Assembly (NCBI GenBank): GCA_004357385.1
Contig: SMWF01000048.1
Span: 1 to 59,900 of the forward strand
DNA from: Gammaproteobacteria bacterium
GTDB lineage: Bacteria; Pseudomonadota; Gammaproteobacteria; Pseudomonadales; Azotimanducaceae
Direction of reading: 5' to 3'
Length of the DNA: 59,900 nucleotides
In this document: in pieces, positions 7,453-16,506 of the stretch
Numbering within the stretch: position 1 is the first letter of the stretch
How the letters are laid out: each line of letters opens with the position of its first letter
The notes under the pieces: model-generated
Told to the model about the DNA's origin: nothing
The model's input: the letters and a program-made list of their open reading frames with translations, nothing else
Databases searched by the model: none
Program-made: the position numbers and the translations under genes

Positions 7453-8310
7453 TCAGCTCAGGCCGAGTGCCTGTGCGGTCTCTTCGATGAACCGAACAGT
7501 GGTGTCCTCGGGCGACCCGCCGCCAATCGGACGTGGCAGCAGCACCAGACGCCCCACGCCGAGATCTTCGAAGCGTTTGACGGCATCGGCATCGACGATG
7601 CCACGGGGCGTGACGGAGATGGAAAGCTCGCCCAGTGACGCGGGGCGATCGACGTCGGACGCCGCGGCGCGCAGCCCTTCGATGGACGCGCCGGCCGCTT
7701 CCACCGTTTGATTGAAGCCGTACCAGCCGTTGCCCTGCCGGACGGCGCGCCGATACGCGAGGGGCGACATGCCACCGACAATCACCGGCGGGTGGGGCGA
7801 CTGAACCGGCCCCGGGCTCGACTGAATGCCCTTGAACGATGTGAACTTGCCGTCGAACTCGGGCTTTTCCTGGGTCCACAGTGTGCGGATCACTTCGATG
7901 TGTTCGCTGGTGCGGGCGCCGCGCTCTTCGTAGGGCACGCCAATGGCGTCGAATTCGCCCTTCACGTAGCCGACGCCGACACCGAACAGCAATCGGCCCT
8001 TCGACAGCACGTCGATGCCGGACAATTCCCCCGCCAGCACCACCGGGTTGCGTTGCGCCAGCAGGATGATGCCGGAGCCGAGCTTGATCCGTTCCGTGAC
8101 GCCCGCAGCAAAGGATAGAGCCGCTACGGTGTCGAGCATCGGGAATTCCGGGGGGATCGGCGAGGGTGGTGCCTGGGGATCGATCGCGACGACGTGCTCA
8201 CCGGTCCACGCGGATTCGAACCCGCACGCTTCGAGGGTGGTGAGTATCCGACGCATGGAGTCGGGTACGCACAGGGGTCCGTTGTTGAACCCGAAATAGC
8301 CGATCTTCAT
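7453..8310 (-). CDS. LLM-class flavin/F420-type oxidoreductase
   Basis: A 285-residue luciferase-like TIM barrel. It begins MKIGYFGFNNG and contains GFESAWTGEHVV, IKLGSGIILLAQRNPVVLAG and GRLLFGVGVGYVKGEFDA, all hallmarks of the TIGR03619-like group, often predicted to use F420. PPVIVGGMSPLAYRRAVR is the C-terminal phosphate-site region. Cofactor choice (FMN or F420) cannot be decided from sequence alone. It lies downstream of the sulfide-oxidation genes on the same strand, 61 bp after SQR. A direct link to sulfur metabolism is not shown. Confidence 0.85.
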   Translation of the reverse strand: MKIGYFGFNNGPLCVPDSMRRILTTLEACGFESAWTGEHVVAIDPQAPPSPIPPEFPMLDTVAALSFAAGVTERIKLGSGIILLAQRNPVVLAGELSGIDVLSKGRLLFGVGVGYVKGEFDAIGVPYEERGARTSEHIEVIRTLWTQEKPEFDGKFTSFKGIQSSPGPVQSPHPPVIVGGMSPLAYRRAVRQGNGWYGFNQTVEAAGASIEGLRAAASDVDRPASLGELSISVTPRGIVDADAVKRFEDLGVGRLVLLPRPIGGGSPEDTTVRFIEETAQALGLS

Positions 8311-8371
8311 GAGTCAGTCCTCACCGACGACGATCATCGCGTCGCGTAAAGCGCTGAGCTTAACCCGAAAT

Positions 8372-9625
8372 CTATGCGCTGGGAGCCTCGTACTCGGTGT
8401 CGTGCTTGAAGAACCACTCGTGGCCTTTCAGCATGTAGTCCCAATACATGATCGGCAGTCCGGTCTTCTTCACCCACCACATGGTGGCGCGCTCCTTGCG
8501 CGGATCGAGCGGGAACGTAGGCGTTACCTTGCCGCCATAGATGAACTCAGCGAGGATCACTTTGCCGTAGGCGGTGGTCAGCGGGCAGGAGCCGTAGCCG
8601 TCGTAACCTTCGTCCAGTTGCCCGCCGTCCAGCAGATGCAGCAGATTGCGCACTACCACGGGCGCCTGTTTGCGTACTGCCGCGGCGGTCTTCGAGTTGG
8701 GGGTGGAGCCCGCGTCGCCCAAACTGAACACGTTCGGGTAGCGCGTGTGCTGCATCGTGTGCTGGTGCACGTCGACGTAACCGCCCTCGTTGGCGAGCGG
8801 ACTCGATTTGATCGCGTCCGGGGGACTTTGATACGGCGTGACGTGGATCATGTCGAAATCCATGGTCAGCTGTTCACCCTCGTGCTCACCGCTTAGCACG
8901 TCGAAGGTCGCCGTCTTGCTGTTGCCGTCGACGGCTACCAGGTTGGTCTGGAAGTGCACGTCGATGCCCCAACGCGCGGCCACCTTGTCGAGTTCCGCGG
9001 CAAACAGCGGGACGGCGAACATGGCCGCGCCGTGGGTCAGAAAATGCAGCTTGCAGCTATCGAGGATGCCGCGCCCCTTGAGGTGGTCGGCCCCAAGGTA
9101 GGCAATCTTCTGCGGCGCGCCCGGGCACTTGAACGGCAACGGCGACTGGGTGAACAGCACCGTTGCCCCCGTATCGAGCCCCTTGAGGCAACTCCAGGTG
9201 TATTCGGCCTGGTCGGGCGAGTAGTTGCTGCAAACGCCGTTGCTGCCGAGGGTCGCGCTCAGGCCCTCTATCTTCTCCCAGTTGAGTTCCAGGCCCGGAC
9301 ACACTACGAGGTAGTCGTAGGTGACGGAATCGCCGAAGGCGAGTGTTACGGCGTTGCCGTCCGGATCGAAGCTCGCAGCGGCGTCGTGAATCCAGGTGAC
9401 ACCGGGCGGGATCAGCGTGCGTTCTTCGTGACAGGTTTTGCTCAGTTGGTAGACGCCGGCCCCGACCAGGGTGAAGGCAGGTTGATAATAGTGCTGCTCG
9501 GACGGCTCGACGATCGCGATGTCGAGCGTTCGCCCTCCGGGCTTACGGCGCAGGCTGGCAGCGACCGTAATACCCGCGGCGCCGCCGCCGATGATCAGAA
9601 TCTGATGGTGCTTCGACGTGGTCAT
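8372..9625 (-). CDS. sqr: Sulfide:quinone oxidoreductase, type II (SQRDL-like)
   Basis: A 417-residue FAD enzyme of the pyridine-nucleotide disulfide reductase fold: GGGAAG at 13-18, LVVCPGLELNW in the middle and SLGDAGSTPNSKTAAAVRKQ at about 301-320. Two redox cysteines typical of type II SQR are present, Cys167 in FKCPGAPQK and Cys347 in GSCPLTTAYGKVILAEF. The C-terminal hydrophobic segment should attach it to the membrane. It oxidises H2S to a persulfide or polysulfide and reduces quinone. It follows the persulfide dioxygenase gene by 26 bp, so SQR makes the persulfide that its neighbour consumes. Confidence 0.93.
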   Translation of the reverse strand: MTTSKHHQILIIGGGAAGITVAASLRRKPGGRTLDIAIVEPSEQHYYQPAFTLVGAGVYQLSKTCHEERTLIPPGVTWIHDAAASFDPDGNAVTLAFGDSVTYDYLVVCPGLELNWEKIEGLSATLGSNGVCSNYSPDQAEYTWSCLKGLDTGATVLFTQSPLPFKCPGAPQKIAYLGADHLKGRGILDSCKLHFLTHGAAMFAVPLFAAELDKVAARWGIDVHFQTNLVAVDGNSKTATFDVLSGEHEGEQLTMDFDMIHVTPYQSPPDAIKSSPLANEGGYVDVHQHTMQHTRYPNVFSLGDAGSTPNSKTAAAVRKQAPVVVRNLLHLLDGGQLDEGYDGYGSCPLTTAYGKVILAEFIYGGKVTPTFPLDPRKERATMWWVKKTGLPIMYWDYMLKGHEWFFKHDTEYEAPSA

Positions 9626-9651
9626 GGTTCCCCCTTATCCAGCGTGGTGTG

Positions 9652-10713
9652 CTAGAGATCTCTGAATGGAAGGGCCAGGCGCGACCATTGAATGAGGCCG
9701 CCCGCAACATTGGCCACTTCCTCGAATCCTGCGTTCAATAGAATCTCCGCGGCCATCGACGAGCGTTTACCGGACTGGCACACGGTGACGATGGGGCGGT
9801 CGTGCGGTATCTCGTCGAGTCGCTTGCGAACTTCGTCCAGCGGAATCAGCGCCGCTCCGTTCAGATGCCCGAGTTCGCCATCGAACTCTTCCGGACTTCT
9901 GACGTCGAGGACGTACAGCTGATCGAGGTGCCGGGCGACCCAGTCGGGACGGATCTCCGGTATCCCGGCAAAGGTCACCGTCACCGGCCCCCAGGTGATT
10001 TCTTCCGGCAGCGCATCGTGGTCCGGACGGCCGCACTTGAGGTTCGACGGCACGGCGATATCGATCAGCTTCGGATGCGCGAGCCCCAGGTTGTCCATGT
10101 AGCCAACGAAGTCTTCCTCCTTGGCCTCGCCGCCGATCCGGGGATTGAAGCGCTTCTCTTCGGCCACGGTGGAGACGGTCCGGCCGAAATAGTCGTGACC
10201 GGGATATATCAGACAGTCCTCAGGCAACGTGAAGATCTGCTCGCGGATGCTTTGCCACATGATGTGCGCGCTGCCGCCCTGGAAATCGGTACGCCCGGCG
10301 CCGCGGATCATCAGGCAATCGCCGGTGAAGGCCATAGTCTCGTCGTTAGTCACATAGGTGATGCAGCCATCAGTGTGCCCGGGTGTGGCGCGCACCTGCA
10401 GGGAGCAATCCCCATAGGCGAGGACATCGCCGTGGTCCACCAGCACGTCCACGCCTTCGGCACCGGCGTGTTTGGACATCACGATTTCGGCGCCCAGGAC
10501 CTTGGCCAACACCCATGCGCTGGTGACATGATCGGCATGCACGTGGGTGTCCAATACGTACAGGATGTCCAGCTGCAGTTCGCGGATCAGGGCAGTGTCT
10601 CGGGCGTGTTGCTCGAACACCGGGTCGATGATTACCGCCTGGTGGCTCTGTTCGCAGCTAAGCAAATAGGTGTAGGTCGACGAGACCGGGTCGAACAGCT
10701 GGCGAAAGATCAT
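9652..10713 (-). CDS. Persulfide dioxygenase-rhodanese fusion (ETHE1-like plus sulfurtransferase)
   Basis: 353 residues from ATG 10713, with GGGGGA as RBS. The metallo-beta-lactamase fold domain covers about 1-235, with THVHADH at 56-62. The mononuclear iron ligands expected for ETHE1 are H57, H113 (PGHTDG) and D132 (FTGDCL). A rhodanese domain follows at about 255-353 with catalytic Cys312 in VCQSGKRSSM. The dioxygenase turns glutathione persulfide into sulfite; the rhodanese domain can move sulfane sulfur between thiosulfate or GSH carriers. With SQR directly downstream it forms a complete sulfide-to-sulfite/thiosulfate module. An upstream start at 10800 would run through a repeat and is rejected. 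Confidence 0.93.
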   Translation of the reverse strand: MIFRQLFDPVSSTYTYLLSCEQSHQAVIIDPVFEQHARDTALIRELQLDILYVLDTHVHADHVTSAWVLAKVLGAEIVMSKHAGAEGVDVLVDHGDVLAYGDCSLQVRATPGHTDGCITYVTNDETMAFTGDCLMIRGAGRTDFQGGSAHIMWQSIREQIFTLPEDCLIYPGHDYFGRTVSTVAEEKRFNPRIGGEAKEEDFVGYMDNLGLAHPKLIDIAVPSNLKCGRPDHDALPEEITWGPVTVTFAGIPEIRPDWVARHLDQLYVLDVRSPEEFDGELGHLNGAALIPLDEVRKRLDEIPHDRPIVTVCQSGKRSSMAAEILLNAGFEEVANVAGGLIQWSRLALPFRDL

Positions 10714-10770
10714 CGCGTTCCCCCGAATGCGACGCAGCCGACAGACAAGGGAGTCTAGCGCGGGAGCAAA

Positions 10771-10835
10771 GATTTGGACATCCATCATCTTTCGGGACAC
10801 CCATCATCTCTGTGGTGTTCGGTGAGATGATAAAC
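10771..10835. repeat. Dispersed palindromic repeat, copy A
   Basis: Holds TTGGACATCCATCATCTTTC then GGGACACCCATCATCTC. An inverted pair ATCATCTC (10803-10810) / GAGATGAT (10824-10831) closes a hairpin. It lies between the divergent persulfide dioxygenase and methyltransferase genes. The same core occurs at 16628, 36866 and 54291. Confidence 0.75.
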
Positions 10836-10871
10836 GTCGAGATATTTGCCATTTTGGCGAGGGTCGAACGG

Positions 10872-11714
10872 ATGAGCGAAATCGAGGCGAGCGGGCCGAA
10901 TGAAGCCCAGATTGAATACTGGAACAGTTGGATGGGGGAACGTTGGGTTCAGAACCAGGAGGATCTGGATCAGTTGTTGGCACCGCTCAGCGAAGCAGCG
11001 ATCAGCGCGGCCGGTGTACGTCGGAACGAGCGGGCACTCGATGTCGGCTGCGGCTGTGGGGCGACTTCGCTGGTGATGGCGGACCGGGGCGCCATCACAA
11101 CTGGAATCGATGTTTCCCGGCCTATGCTCGAGCATGCGCGCACCCGGGCCGAAGGCCGTTCGAACCCGGAGTTCGTATTGGCTGACGCGGCACTGCATGA
11201 GTTCAATGGTGACTTCGATTTACTGTTCTCGCGCTTTGGGGTGATGTTTTTCGTGGAACCGGTTGCGGCGTTTGCCAACCTGCGGAGCGCGTTGCGGTCT
11301 GGCGGACGTGTGTGCTTCCTTTGCTGGCAGCCGGCGGATCGCAACCCCTGGGTGTCGGTACCCATGGCCGCGGTACTGCCGTTCCTGCCACCCTCGGAGC
11401 CGGTGGATCCGAGGGCCCCCGGACCCTTCGCGTTCGGGGATGCGGATTACGTGAGCGACATTCTGACGCAGGCTGGGTTCGATGACGTACAGGCAGCGCC
11501 CTTGGAGCGCCCGCTTTCACTGGGCCAGAACGCCACGATCGCCGCGGAGTTTGTCACCCGCATTGGCCCGGTGAGTCGGGTGCTGGTGGACCTGGACGAG
11601 GCGCGTCGTAATGAGCTGGTGGCTGAAGTACGGACAACGTTGAGCCCGTACGAGCGTGCCGAAGGCGTCGCGCTGGGCGCTGCCTGCTGGATCGTCACCG
11701 CGGTCAATCCGTGA
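10872..11714 (+). CDS. Class I SAM-dependent methyltransferase
   Basis: 280 residues from ATG 10872. The SAM-binding glycine motif is ALDVGCGCGATSLVMADRG, followed by the acidic end of strand 2 (TTGIDVSRPMLEHAR) and the motif FDLLFSRFGVMFF. It begins with NEAQIEYWNSWMGERWVQNQ, common to a family of UbiE-like methyltransferases of unknown substrate. The longer reading from 10812 would start inside the repeat. It is the first gene of a plus-strand run with the SOI-like membrane protein (about 100 bp downstream) and the hydrolase. Confidence 0.83.
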   Translation: MSEIEASGPNEAQIEYWNSWMGERWVQNQEDLDQLLAPLSEAAISAAGVRRNERALDVGCGCGATSLVMADRGAITTGIDVSRPMLEHARTRAEGRSNPEFVLADAALHEFNGDFDLLFSRFGVMFFVEPVAAFANLRSALRSGGRVCFLCWQPADRNPWVSVPMAAVLPFLPPSEPVDPRAPGPFAFGDADYVSDILTQAGFDDVQAAPLERPLSLGQNATIAAEFVTRIGPVSRVLVDLDEARRNELVAEVRTTLSPYERAEGVALGAACWIVTAVNP

Positions 11715-11816
11715 GATAGGGCCGACGATAACGCTGGCTCTGTCGTGATCTGCGTCGGACTCGCCGTAAAAAACGCACTACTCTCAAGGCGCAGGTAAAC
11801 CATTGGAGGAAGAACT

Positions 11817-12323
11817 ATGGCCGCACAGTCCTTTGCCGAACGGGATCGGGTACTGCTTGTCGCCAACGGTATCGGTTTGTGGATTACGGCGGTGCTGGTC
11901 GGCTGGATGTACATGTTCATGCTGCTCGGTGAGATCGAGTTGTTTCCGCTGATTCCTTCGATCGACGTGCAGATTCCGGGCGAAGCACGGGGTTGGAACA
12001 TGGCGCACCTCGAAGGCGTCACCAACGGTCTGTTGCTGATGGCGATTGCAGCCATTGCGCCGCTGCTGGTACTCGGTGCGCGGCAACGACGTTGGCTGTT
12101 CTGGTCAGCGGTGGTCACTGGTTGGGGTTTTACCGTCCCGGCCTGGGCGAACGCGCTTGCGGGAACCAGGGGGCTCGCCTTCGACGGTGGTCCGTTTGAG
12201 GGAGGCATCGCAAACAGCGTCATCTATCTGAGCGGCTGGCCCCCGGTGCTTGCCGTGCATTTGGTATTCGCGCTGCTGGTGCTTGGTGTGATTCAGAAGT
12301 TCAAATCGCTGGCGGACGCCTGA
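11817..12323 (+). CDS. Polytopic membrane protein resembling styrene-oxide isomerase
   Basis: 168 residues with four hydrophobic helices. GLWITAVLVGWMYMFMLLGE, the stretch SIDVQIPGEARGWNMAHLEG and VTNGLLLMAIAAIAPLLVLG follow the layout of styrene-oxide isomerase (StyC: IPG..EGW.RAHSGPALNGMM). H64 and N70 correspond to the heme-ligand His and a conserved Asn six residues on. The StyC segment D-G-W-S-N..Y is T101-G-W-G-F here, so some catalytic residues differ. It may be a heme-bearing epoxide isomerase relative or a divergent member with another job. RBS GGAGGAA precedes ATG 11817. Confidence 0.55.
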   Translation: MAAQSFAERDRVLLVANGIGLWITAVLVGWMYMFMLLGEIELFPLIPSIDVQIPGEARGWNMAHLEGVTNGLLLMAIAAIAPLLVLGARQRRWLFWSAVVTGWGFTVPAWANALAGTRGLAFDGGPFEGGIANSVIYLSGWPPVLAVHLVFALLVLGVIQKFKSLADA

Positions 12324-12429
12324 ATCTGTCGGCGAATGCGCCCGCGGAAATCAAGCAAGACCATAAGTACGGCGACGTAAAGCATCTGTTTATACTGGTA
12401 CGTTCCCAGGTGATTCCAGGATGAAATCG

Positions 12430-13254
12430 ATGGCGGAAGCGACAGTCAATGGCGTGCGGTTGGTCTACGAACAGCGTGGTGAGGGCACGCCCCTGCTGAT
12501 GATCTGTGGCACAGGGCAGACGGCCGCGATGTGGGAGCTGGGCAATCTACTGACAACGATCCAGGACGCCGGCTGCTCAGTGGCGACCTTCGACAACCGA
12601 GGAATCCCACCGTCGGAGTGCCCGGAGCCGCCGTGGACCACCGGGGACATGGCGGACGATGCCATCGCCCTGATCGAGCATCTCGAGATCGGCCCGTGCC
12701 ATTTGCTGGGTGCATCACTGGGCGCGAACATCACCCAGACCGTGGCACTGAAGCGGCCGGATCTGGTGCGTTCGGCGATTTTTCAGGTCGGTGGCGGCAA
12801 CTTCACGCTGGCGGCGCGGCTGATGCTCGAAGGACATCTCGAACTGATGAACCAGGGTATAGAACTCCCGAAAGCTCTGGGGCAGGCGACGATGCTGGAT
12901 TCCGCGTTGACTGCAGCGCAGCGCCAGGACGATGCGACGGTCGAACAGATACTGGAAGTGACGGCAGGATTGACGTCATCGTTTGGCCCCGGCGGGCAGC
13001 AAGGTCAAACCGGGGCGAATGTCGCCTGGTCCAAGGAAGATCATTTGGCCGAGCTGGCCGACATGTCCGTGCCGTGTCTGGTGCTCGCCGCAGAACACGA
13101 CGTGTTTTTCCCTCCCGCCAACCTCAAACGTGTCGCGGAGACGATACCGGATGCCCGGTATGTGGAGATACCCGGGTCGGCGCACATCACGACTGACCCT
13201 GCGGGGGCCAAGGTGATCACCGATGCGGTCCGCGAGTTCCTGAGCAGCCAATGA
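12430..13254 (+). CDS. Alpha/beta hydrolase
   Basis: About 274 residues. The oxyanion region is MICGTGQTAAMW, the nucleophile elbow GASLGAN, the acid AEHDVFFPP and the final His in IPGSAHITTD. This matches the TAP/3-oxoadipate enol-lactonase-like group of esterases and lactonases. The start is uncertain: ATG 12421 has no RBS, while ATG 12430 is preceded by AGGA at an 8-nt spacing, so the latter is used. It ends 13 bp before SelO and is probably cotranscribed. The substrate is not evident. Confidence 0.83.
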   Translation: MAEATVNGVRLVYEQRGEGTPLLMICGTGQTAAMWELGNLLTTIQDAGCSVATFDNRGIPPSECPEPPWTTGDMADDAIALIEHLEIGPCHLLGASLGANITQTVALKRPDLVRSAIFQVGGGNFTLAARLMLEGHLELMNQGIELPKALGQATMLDSALTAAQRQDDATVEQILEVTAGLTSSFGPGGQQGQTGANVAWSKEDHLAELADMSVPCLVLAAEHDVFFPPANLKRVAETIPDARYVEIPGSAHITTDPAGAKVITDAVREFLSSQ

Positions 13255-13267
13255 TCAGCCCAAACAC

Positions 13268-14875
13268 GTGAATATCGGCGCGCTGCCGGGCGGGCTTGCG
13301 AGGCTCGAGTTCGACAATCGCTTCACCTGCGAGCTGCCGGCCGATCCCGAGACGGACAACACGCGCCGCCAGATTCGGGAGGCTTGTTATTCGCGCGTGC
13401 TGCCGACCACGGTTGCCGCGCCCACGTTGGTTGGATATGCCCGCGAAGTGGCCGAGGCGTTGGGGTTGTCGGAAAAAGATTGTACCTCCGAGGCGTTCGC
13501 GGCGATCTTCACCGGCAATCGCCTGTTGCCCGGCATGGACCCCCACGCCACCTGCTACGGCGGCCATCAGTTCGGCACTTGGGCGGGCCAGTTGGGCGAC
13601 GGCCGGGCAATCATTCTCGGGGAGGTGGTAAACGCCGCGGGTGAGCGCCATGTCCTGCAGTTGAAGGGCGCGGGACTCACGCCTTATTCACGTAGCGCCG
13701 ACGGATTGGCCGTGTTGCGCTCCTCGGTACGCGAATTTCTGTGCAGCGAAGCCATGCACCACCTGGGTGTACCGACCACGCGCGCGCTCAGCCTGACCCT
13801 GACGGGCGAGCAGGTGATGCGCGACGTGCTCTACGACGGTAATGCCGCGCTGGAACCGGGTGCGGTCGTGTGCCGGGTTGCGCCGTCTTTCACGCGGTTC
13901 GGACATTTCCAGATGCTGGCCGCGCGCCAGGAACACGCCCTGCTGAAGACGTTCCTCGACTACACCATCGACACCGACTTCCCGCACCTCTCGAGAGAGG
14001 TGCCGGAGAAGGATCGCTACCTCGCCTGGTTTGTGGAGGTCAGTCGTCGCACGGTGGAAATGGTGGTGCACTGGATGCGCGTCGGCTTCGTCCACGGCGT
14101 GATGAACACGGACAACATGTCGGTGCTGGGACTGACGATCGACTACGGCCCCTACGGATGGCTTGAAGACTACGACCCCAACTGGACGCCCAACACCACG
14201 GACGCGGCCGGCCGGCGCTATCGATTCTCCCACCAACCGGCGGTGGCGCAGTGGAATCTGGTGCAGCTCGCAAACGCAATTCTCCCCCTGATCGACGAGG
14301 CAGCGCCTCTGGAACAGATCTTGAGTGATTTCCAGGAGCAGTACGTGTCGCTGTGGCAGACGATGATGGCCGCCAAGCTGGGCCTGCAACGCTTCGAACC
14401 AGACACGGATGCGGACCTCTTCACCGAACTCGACGTGGTGCTCCAACTCACCGAAACGGACATGACCTTGTTCTATCGGCGTCTCGCATCGATTGATGTG
14501 GACGGTTCGGGAGCCGACGCGCTCGAGGCCTTGTTGGACGCGTACTATCAACCGGAAGAACTCCAGGGCGAGGTGCGTGATCAGATCGAAGCGTGGCTGA
14601 CGAGTTATCTCGGCCGTGCCCGGGCGGACGCGCGCGAGAGAGATGAACAGCGCAACGCCATGAATGCGGTCAACCCCAAGTACGTGCTGCGCAACTACCT
14701 TGCGCAGCTCGTGATCGACAAAGCCGAACAAGGCGACTACTCGATGGTGTACGAGGTGCTGGAGCTGCTGCGCCGGCCCTACGATGAGCAACCTGAACAC
14801 GAACAGTTCGCGGTGAAGCGGCCCGATTGGGCGCGGTCCCGGGTAGGCTGCTCGCAGTTGTCCTGCAGTTCCTGA
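13268..14875 (+). CDS. selO: Protein adenylyltransferase SelO (YdiU)
   Basis: A full-length 535-residue pseudokinase-fold enzyme starting at GTG 13268. Conserved blocks include CYGGHQFGTWAGQLGDGRAI, LQLKGAGLTPYSRSADG (K133), HGVMNTDNMSVLG (276-288) and D292-YGPYG for metal and ATP binding. The C-terminal RVGCSQLSCSS holds Cys528 and Cys533. Cys533 occupies the site of the selenocysteine in eukaryotic SelO. SelO transfers AMP from ATP to Ser, Thr or Tyr of redox-related proteins and is linked to oxidative-stress response. Confidence 0.95.
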   Translation: MNIGALPGGLARLEFDNRFTCELPADPETDNTRRQIREACYSRVLPTTVAAPTLVGYAREVAEALGLSEKDCTSEAFAAIFTGNRLLPGMDPHATCYGGHQFGTWAGQLGDGRAIILGEVVNAAGERHVLQLKGAGLTPYSRSADGLAVLRSSVREFLCSEAMHHLGVPTTRALSLTLTGEQVMRDVLYDGNAALEPGAVVCRVAPSFTRFGHFQMLAARQEHALLKTFLDYTIDTDFPHLSREVPEKDRYLAWFVEVSRRTVEMVVHWMRVGFVHGVMNTDNMSVLGLTIDYGPYGWLEDYDPNWTPNTTDAAGRRYRFSHQPAVAQWNLVQLANAILPLIDEAAPLEQILSDFQEQYVSLWQTMMAAKLGLQRFEPDTDADLFTELDVVLQLTETDMTLFYRRLASIDVDGSGADALEALLDAYYQPEELQGEVRDQIEAWLTSYLGRARADARERDEQRNAMNAVNPKYVLRNYLAQLVIDKAEQGDYSMVYEVLELLRRPYDEQPEHEQFAVKRPDWARSRVGCSQLSCSS

Positions 14876-14913
14876 ATCACCTCAGGACCATTTGGTCTGT
14901 CTGATGAAGGATC

Positions 14914-16506
14914 CTACGCAGCCGCGAGGAATGTTTCGCATCGCGCTCGCGATGAATCCTCGTTCGGAATGGCCGCACACAGGTCGTTTACCGCGGTCCG
15001 AATCGCGTCCAGTTGCGCGTCGTAGTCGCCGTTGGAGTTCCATTCGAGAAGCTGCTCTTCGAGCTGCGTGATGCGCCGCGCGGTGCGGTGGTAGAACACG
15101 CCGACACTACGCTGGAGCTCTTCGAACAGGTTCACGGTCTGTGCTTCGATGGTTGCGGCATCGCCGGGCGTGAGTCTGATCAGGCCGGCGACGTAGTTTT
15201 GGCCCCATTGGAAACGCGTTGCCGGTCCGCGCGAGCCCTCGTGAGCGCGTTTCAGCCAAGCGAGTGCTGCGGCGCTGTTGCCATCCTCCTCCGCCAGTTC
15301 CGCAAGTCCGCTCATAAAGTAATAGGGCTGTTTCGAGCGCTCGATTTCGCGCAATAGCAGCGCCTCGGCGTGGTCGTCCAGTCCGGCGGCGATCAGCACG
15401 TTGGCGGCGGCGTTGATCACCGCCTGGCGCTCATGCGGTGTCGTGGTTGTCGCGTCCGCCCAGGCTACCCGGGAAAGGATTTCCGCTTCCAGTGCGTCTG
15501 AAACAGGCGCGTCAGGGTCGTCGATCTGCTCGAGACTGCGCTTGCCCATGCTGGCATACAGGCGATCGGTGGGGAACGCCTCTTCATCGGCGGCAATCAG
15601 ATCGAACGCGCTGCGCAACGCGTCGACCAGTGCAGTTCGCTCGACGCTCTTGGGGTCGGTGAACGTTGCCGCGAACTCGTCGCCGAAGCGAATCAGTGTC
15701 ATTGCATTGCTCCGGATGGCATCCGGGTTCGCAAGAATCACGATCAGTTGGGCGAGTGCGACCTGTTGGTCATCCATCGACAACGGTACCGGGTTGTCGT
15801 CGCGGGCTGCCGCGCGCACGGCGTATTCGAGGTATAGAAGATCCAGCCGCGGTCCATCCGGGTGGTCTTTGCCGCACTGCTGCGCGGCGGACCGAAACAG
15901 CAACGTGGAGTCCTGCTCCGCCAGAATCCGGTCGTTGTCCTGCTCCCAGGAGTAGTAGGCGAAGAGCGTGCAGTCGCGTGCATCGGGTGGTTGGCCTGCG
16001 GCGATGCTGAGCGCGATGTCGGTCAACGGGCGCAGGCTGCTCATCGCCAGGTCCAGCACTTCGGCAAATGCTTGAATATCGATCCCGTTGGGAATGCGGG
16101 TGATCTCCTGGCCGCCAGGCGAGAAGACGATCATCGTGGGATAGCCCATCACGGCGAACTGCTCCCCGTAGCGCTGCGCATCTTCGGTATCGCCATCCAG
16201 GTAAACGGGGATGAACAGCTCGGATCGCTCCCGAAACTCCCGAGTCTTGAACACCGTCGCCTTGATCGCGTGACACGGCGGGCACCACTCCGCGCCCCAG
16301 TACAGGAAGAGGGGCTTGTTCTGTTCGGCCGCCAGCGCGAAGGCACCCTCGACATCGCCGTTCAGCCACTGGATGCCGGTACCGTCATCGAAGTACTCGA
16401 GGGTCGGGGACGATGGGGTGGGTGCGTTGCCCGACTCGCTGCATCCGCCAAGGGAGAGAAGCAGCCACGTGACGCAGACCACGATCGCCGCCCTGAATCG
16501 GATCAC
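14914..16506 (-). CDS. Thioredoxin-fold lipoprotein
   Basis: 530 residues from GTG 16506. The lipobox LLSLGGC (Cys22) predicts an outer- or inner-membrane anchor facing the periplasm. The thioredoxin domain (about 45-165) has LFLYWGAEWCPPCHAIKATV with active site C75-P-P-C78 and the cis-Pro block MGYPTMIVFSPGG. The remaining ~350 residues are helical with repeat-like character and no recognised domain. It is probably a periplasmic thiol-disulfide reductase. A longer reading to 16635 lacks a proper signal start. Confidence 0.85.
   Translation of the reverse strand: MIRFRAAIVVCVTWLLLSLGGCSESGNAPTPSSPTLEYFDDGTGIQWLNGDVEGAFALAAEQNKPLFLYWGAEWCPPCHAIKATVFKTREFRERSELFIPVYLDGDTEDAQRYGEQFAVMGYPTMIVFSPGGQEITRIPNGIDIQAFAEVLDLAMSSLRPLTDIALSIAAGQPPDARDCTLFAYYSWEQDNDRILAEQDSTLLFRSAAQQCGKDHPDGPRLDLLYLEYAVRAAARDDNPVPLSMDDQQVALAQLIVILANPDAIRSNAMTLIRFGDEFAATFTDPKSVERTALVDALRSAFDLIAADEEAFPTDRLYASMGKRSLEQIDDPDAPVSDALEAEILSRVAWADATTTTPHERQAVINAAANVLIAAGLDDHAEALLLREIERSKQPYYFMSGLAELAEEDGNSAAALAWLKRAHEGSRGPATRFQWGQNYVAGLIRLTPGDAATIEAQTVNLFEELQRSVGVFYHRTARRITQLEEQLLEWNSNGDYDAQLDAIRTAVNDLCAAIPNEDSSRARCETFLAAA

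Noticed and set aside
13688..14800. 370-codon minus-strand ORF
   Set aside because: Antisense to selO, which is full-length with all motifs.
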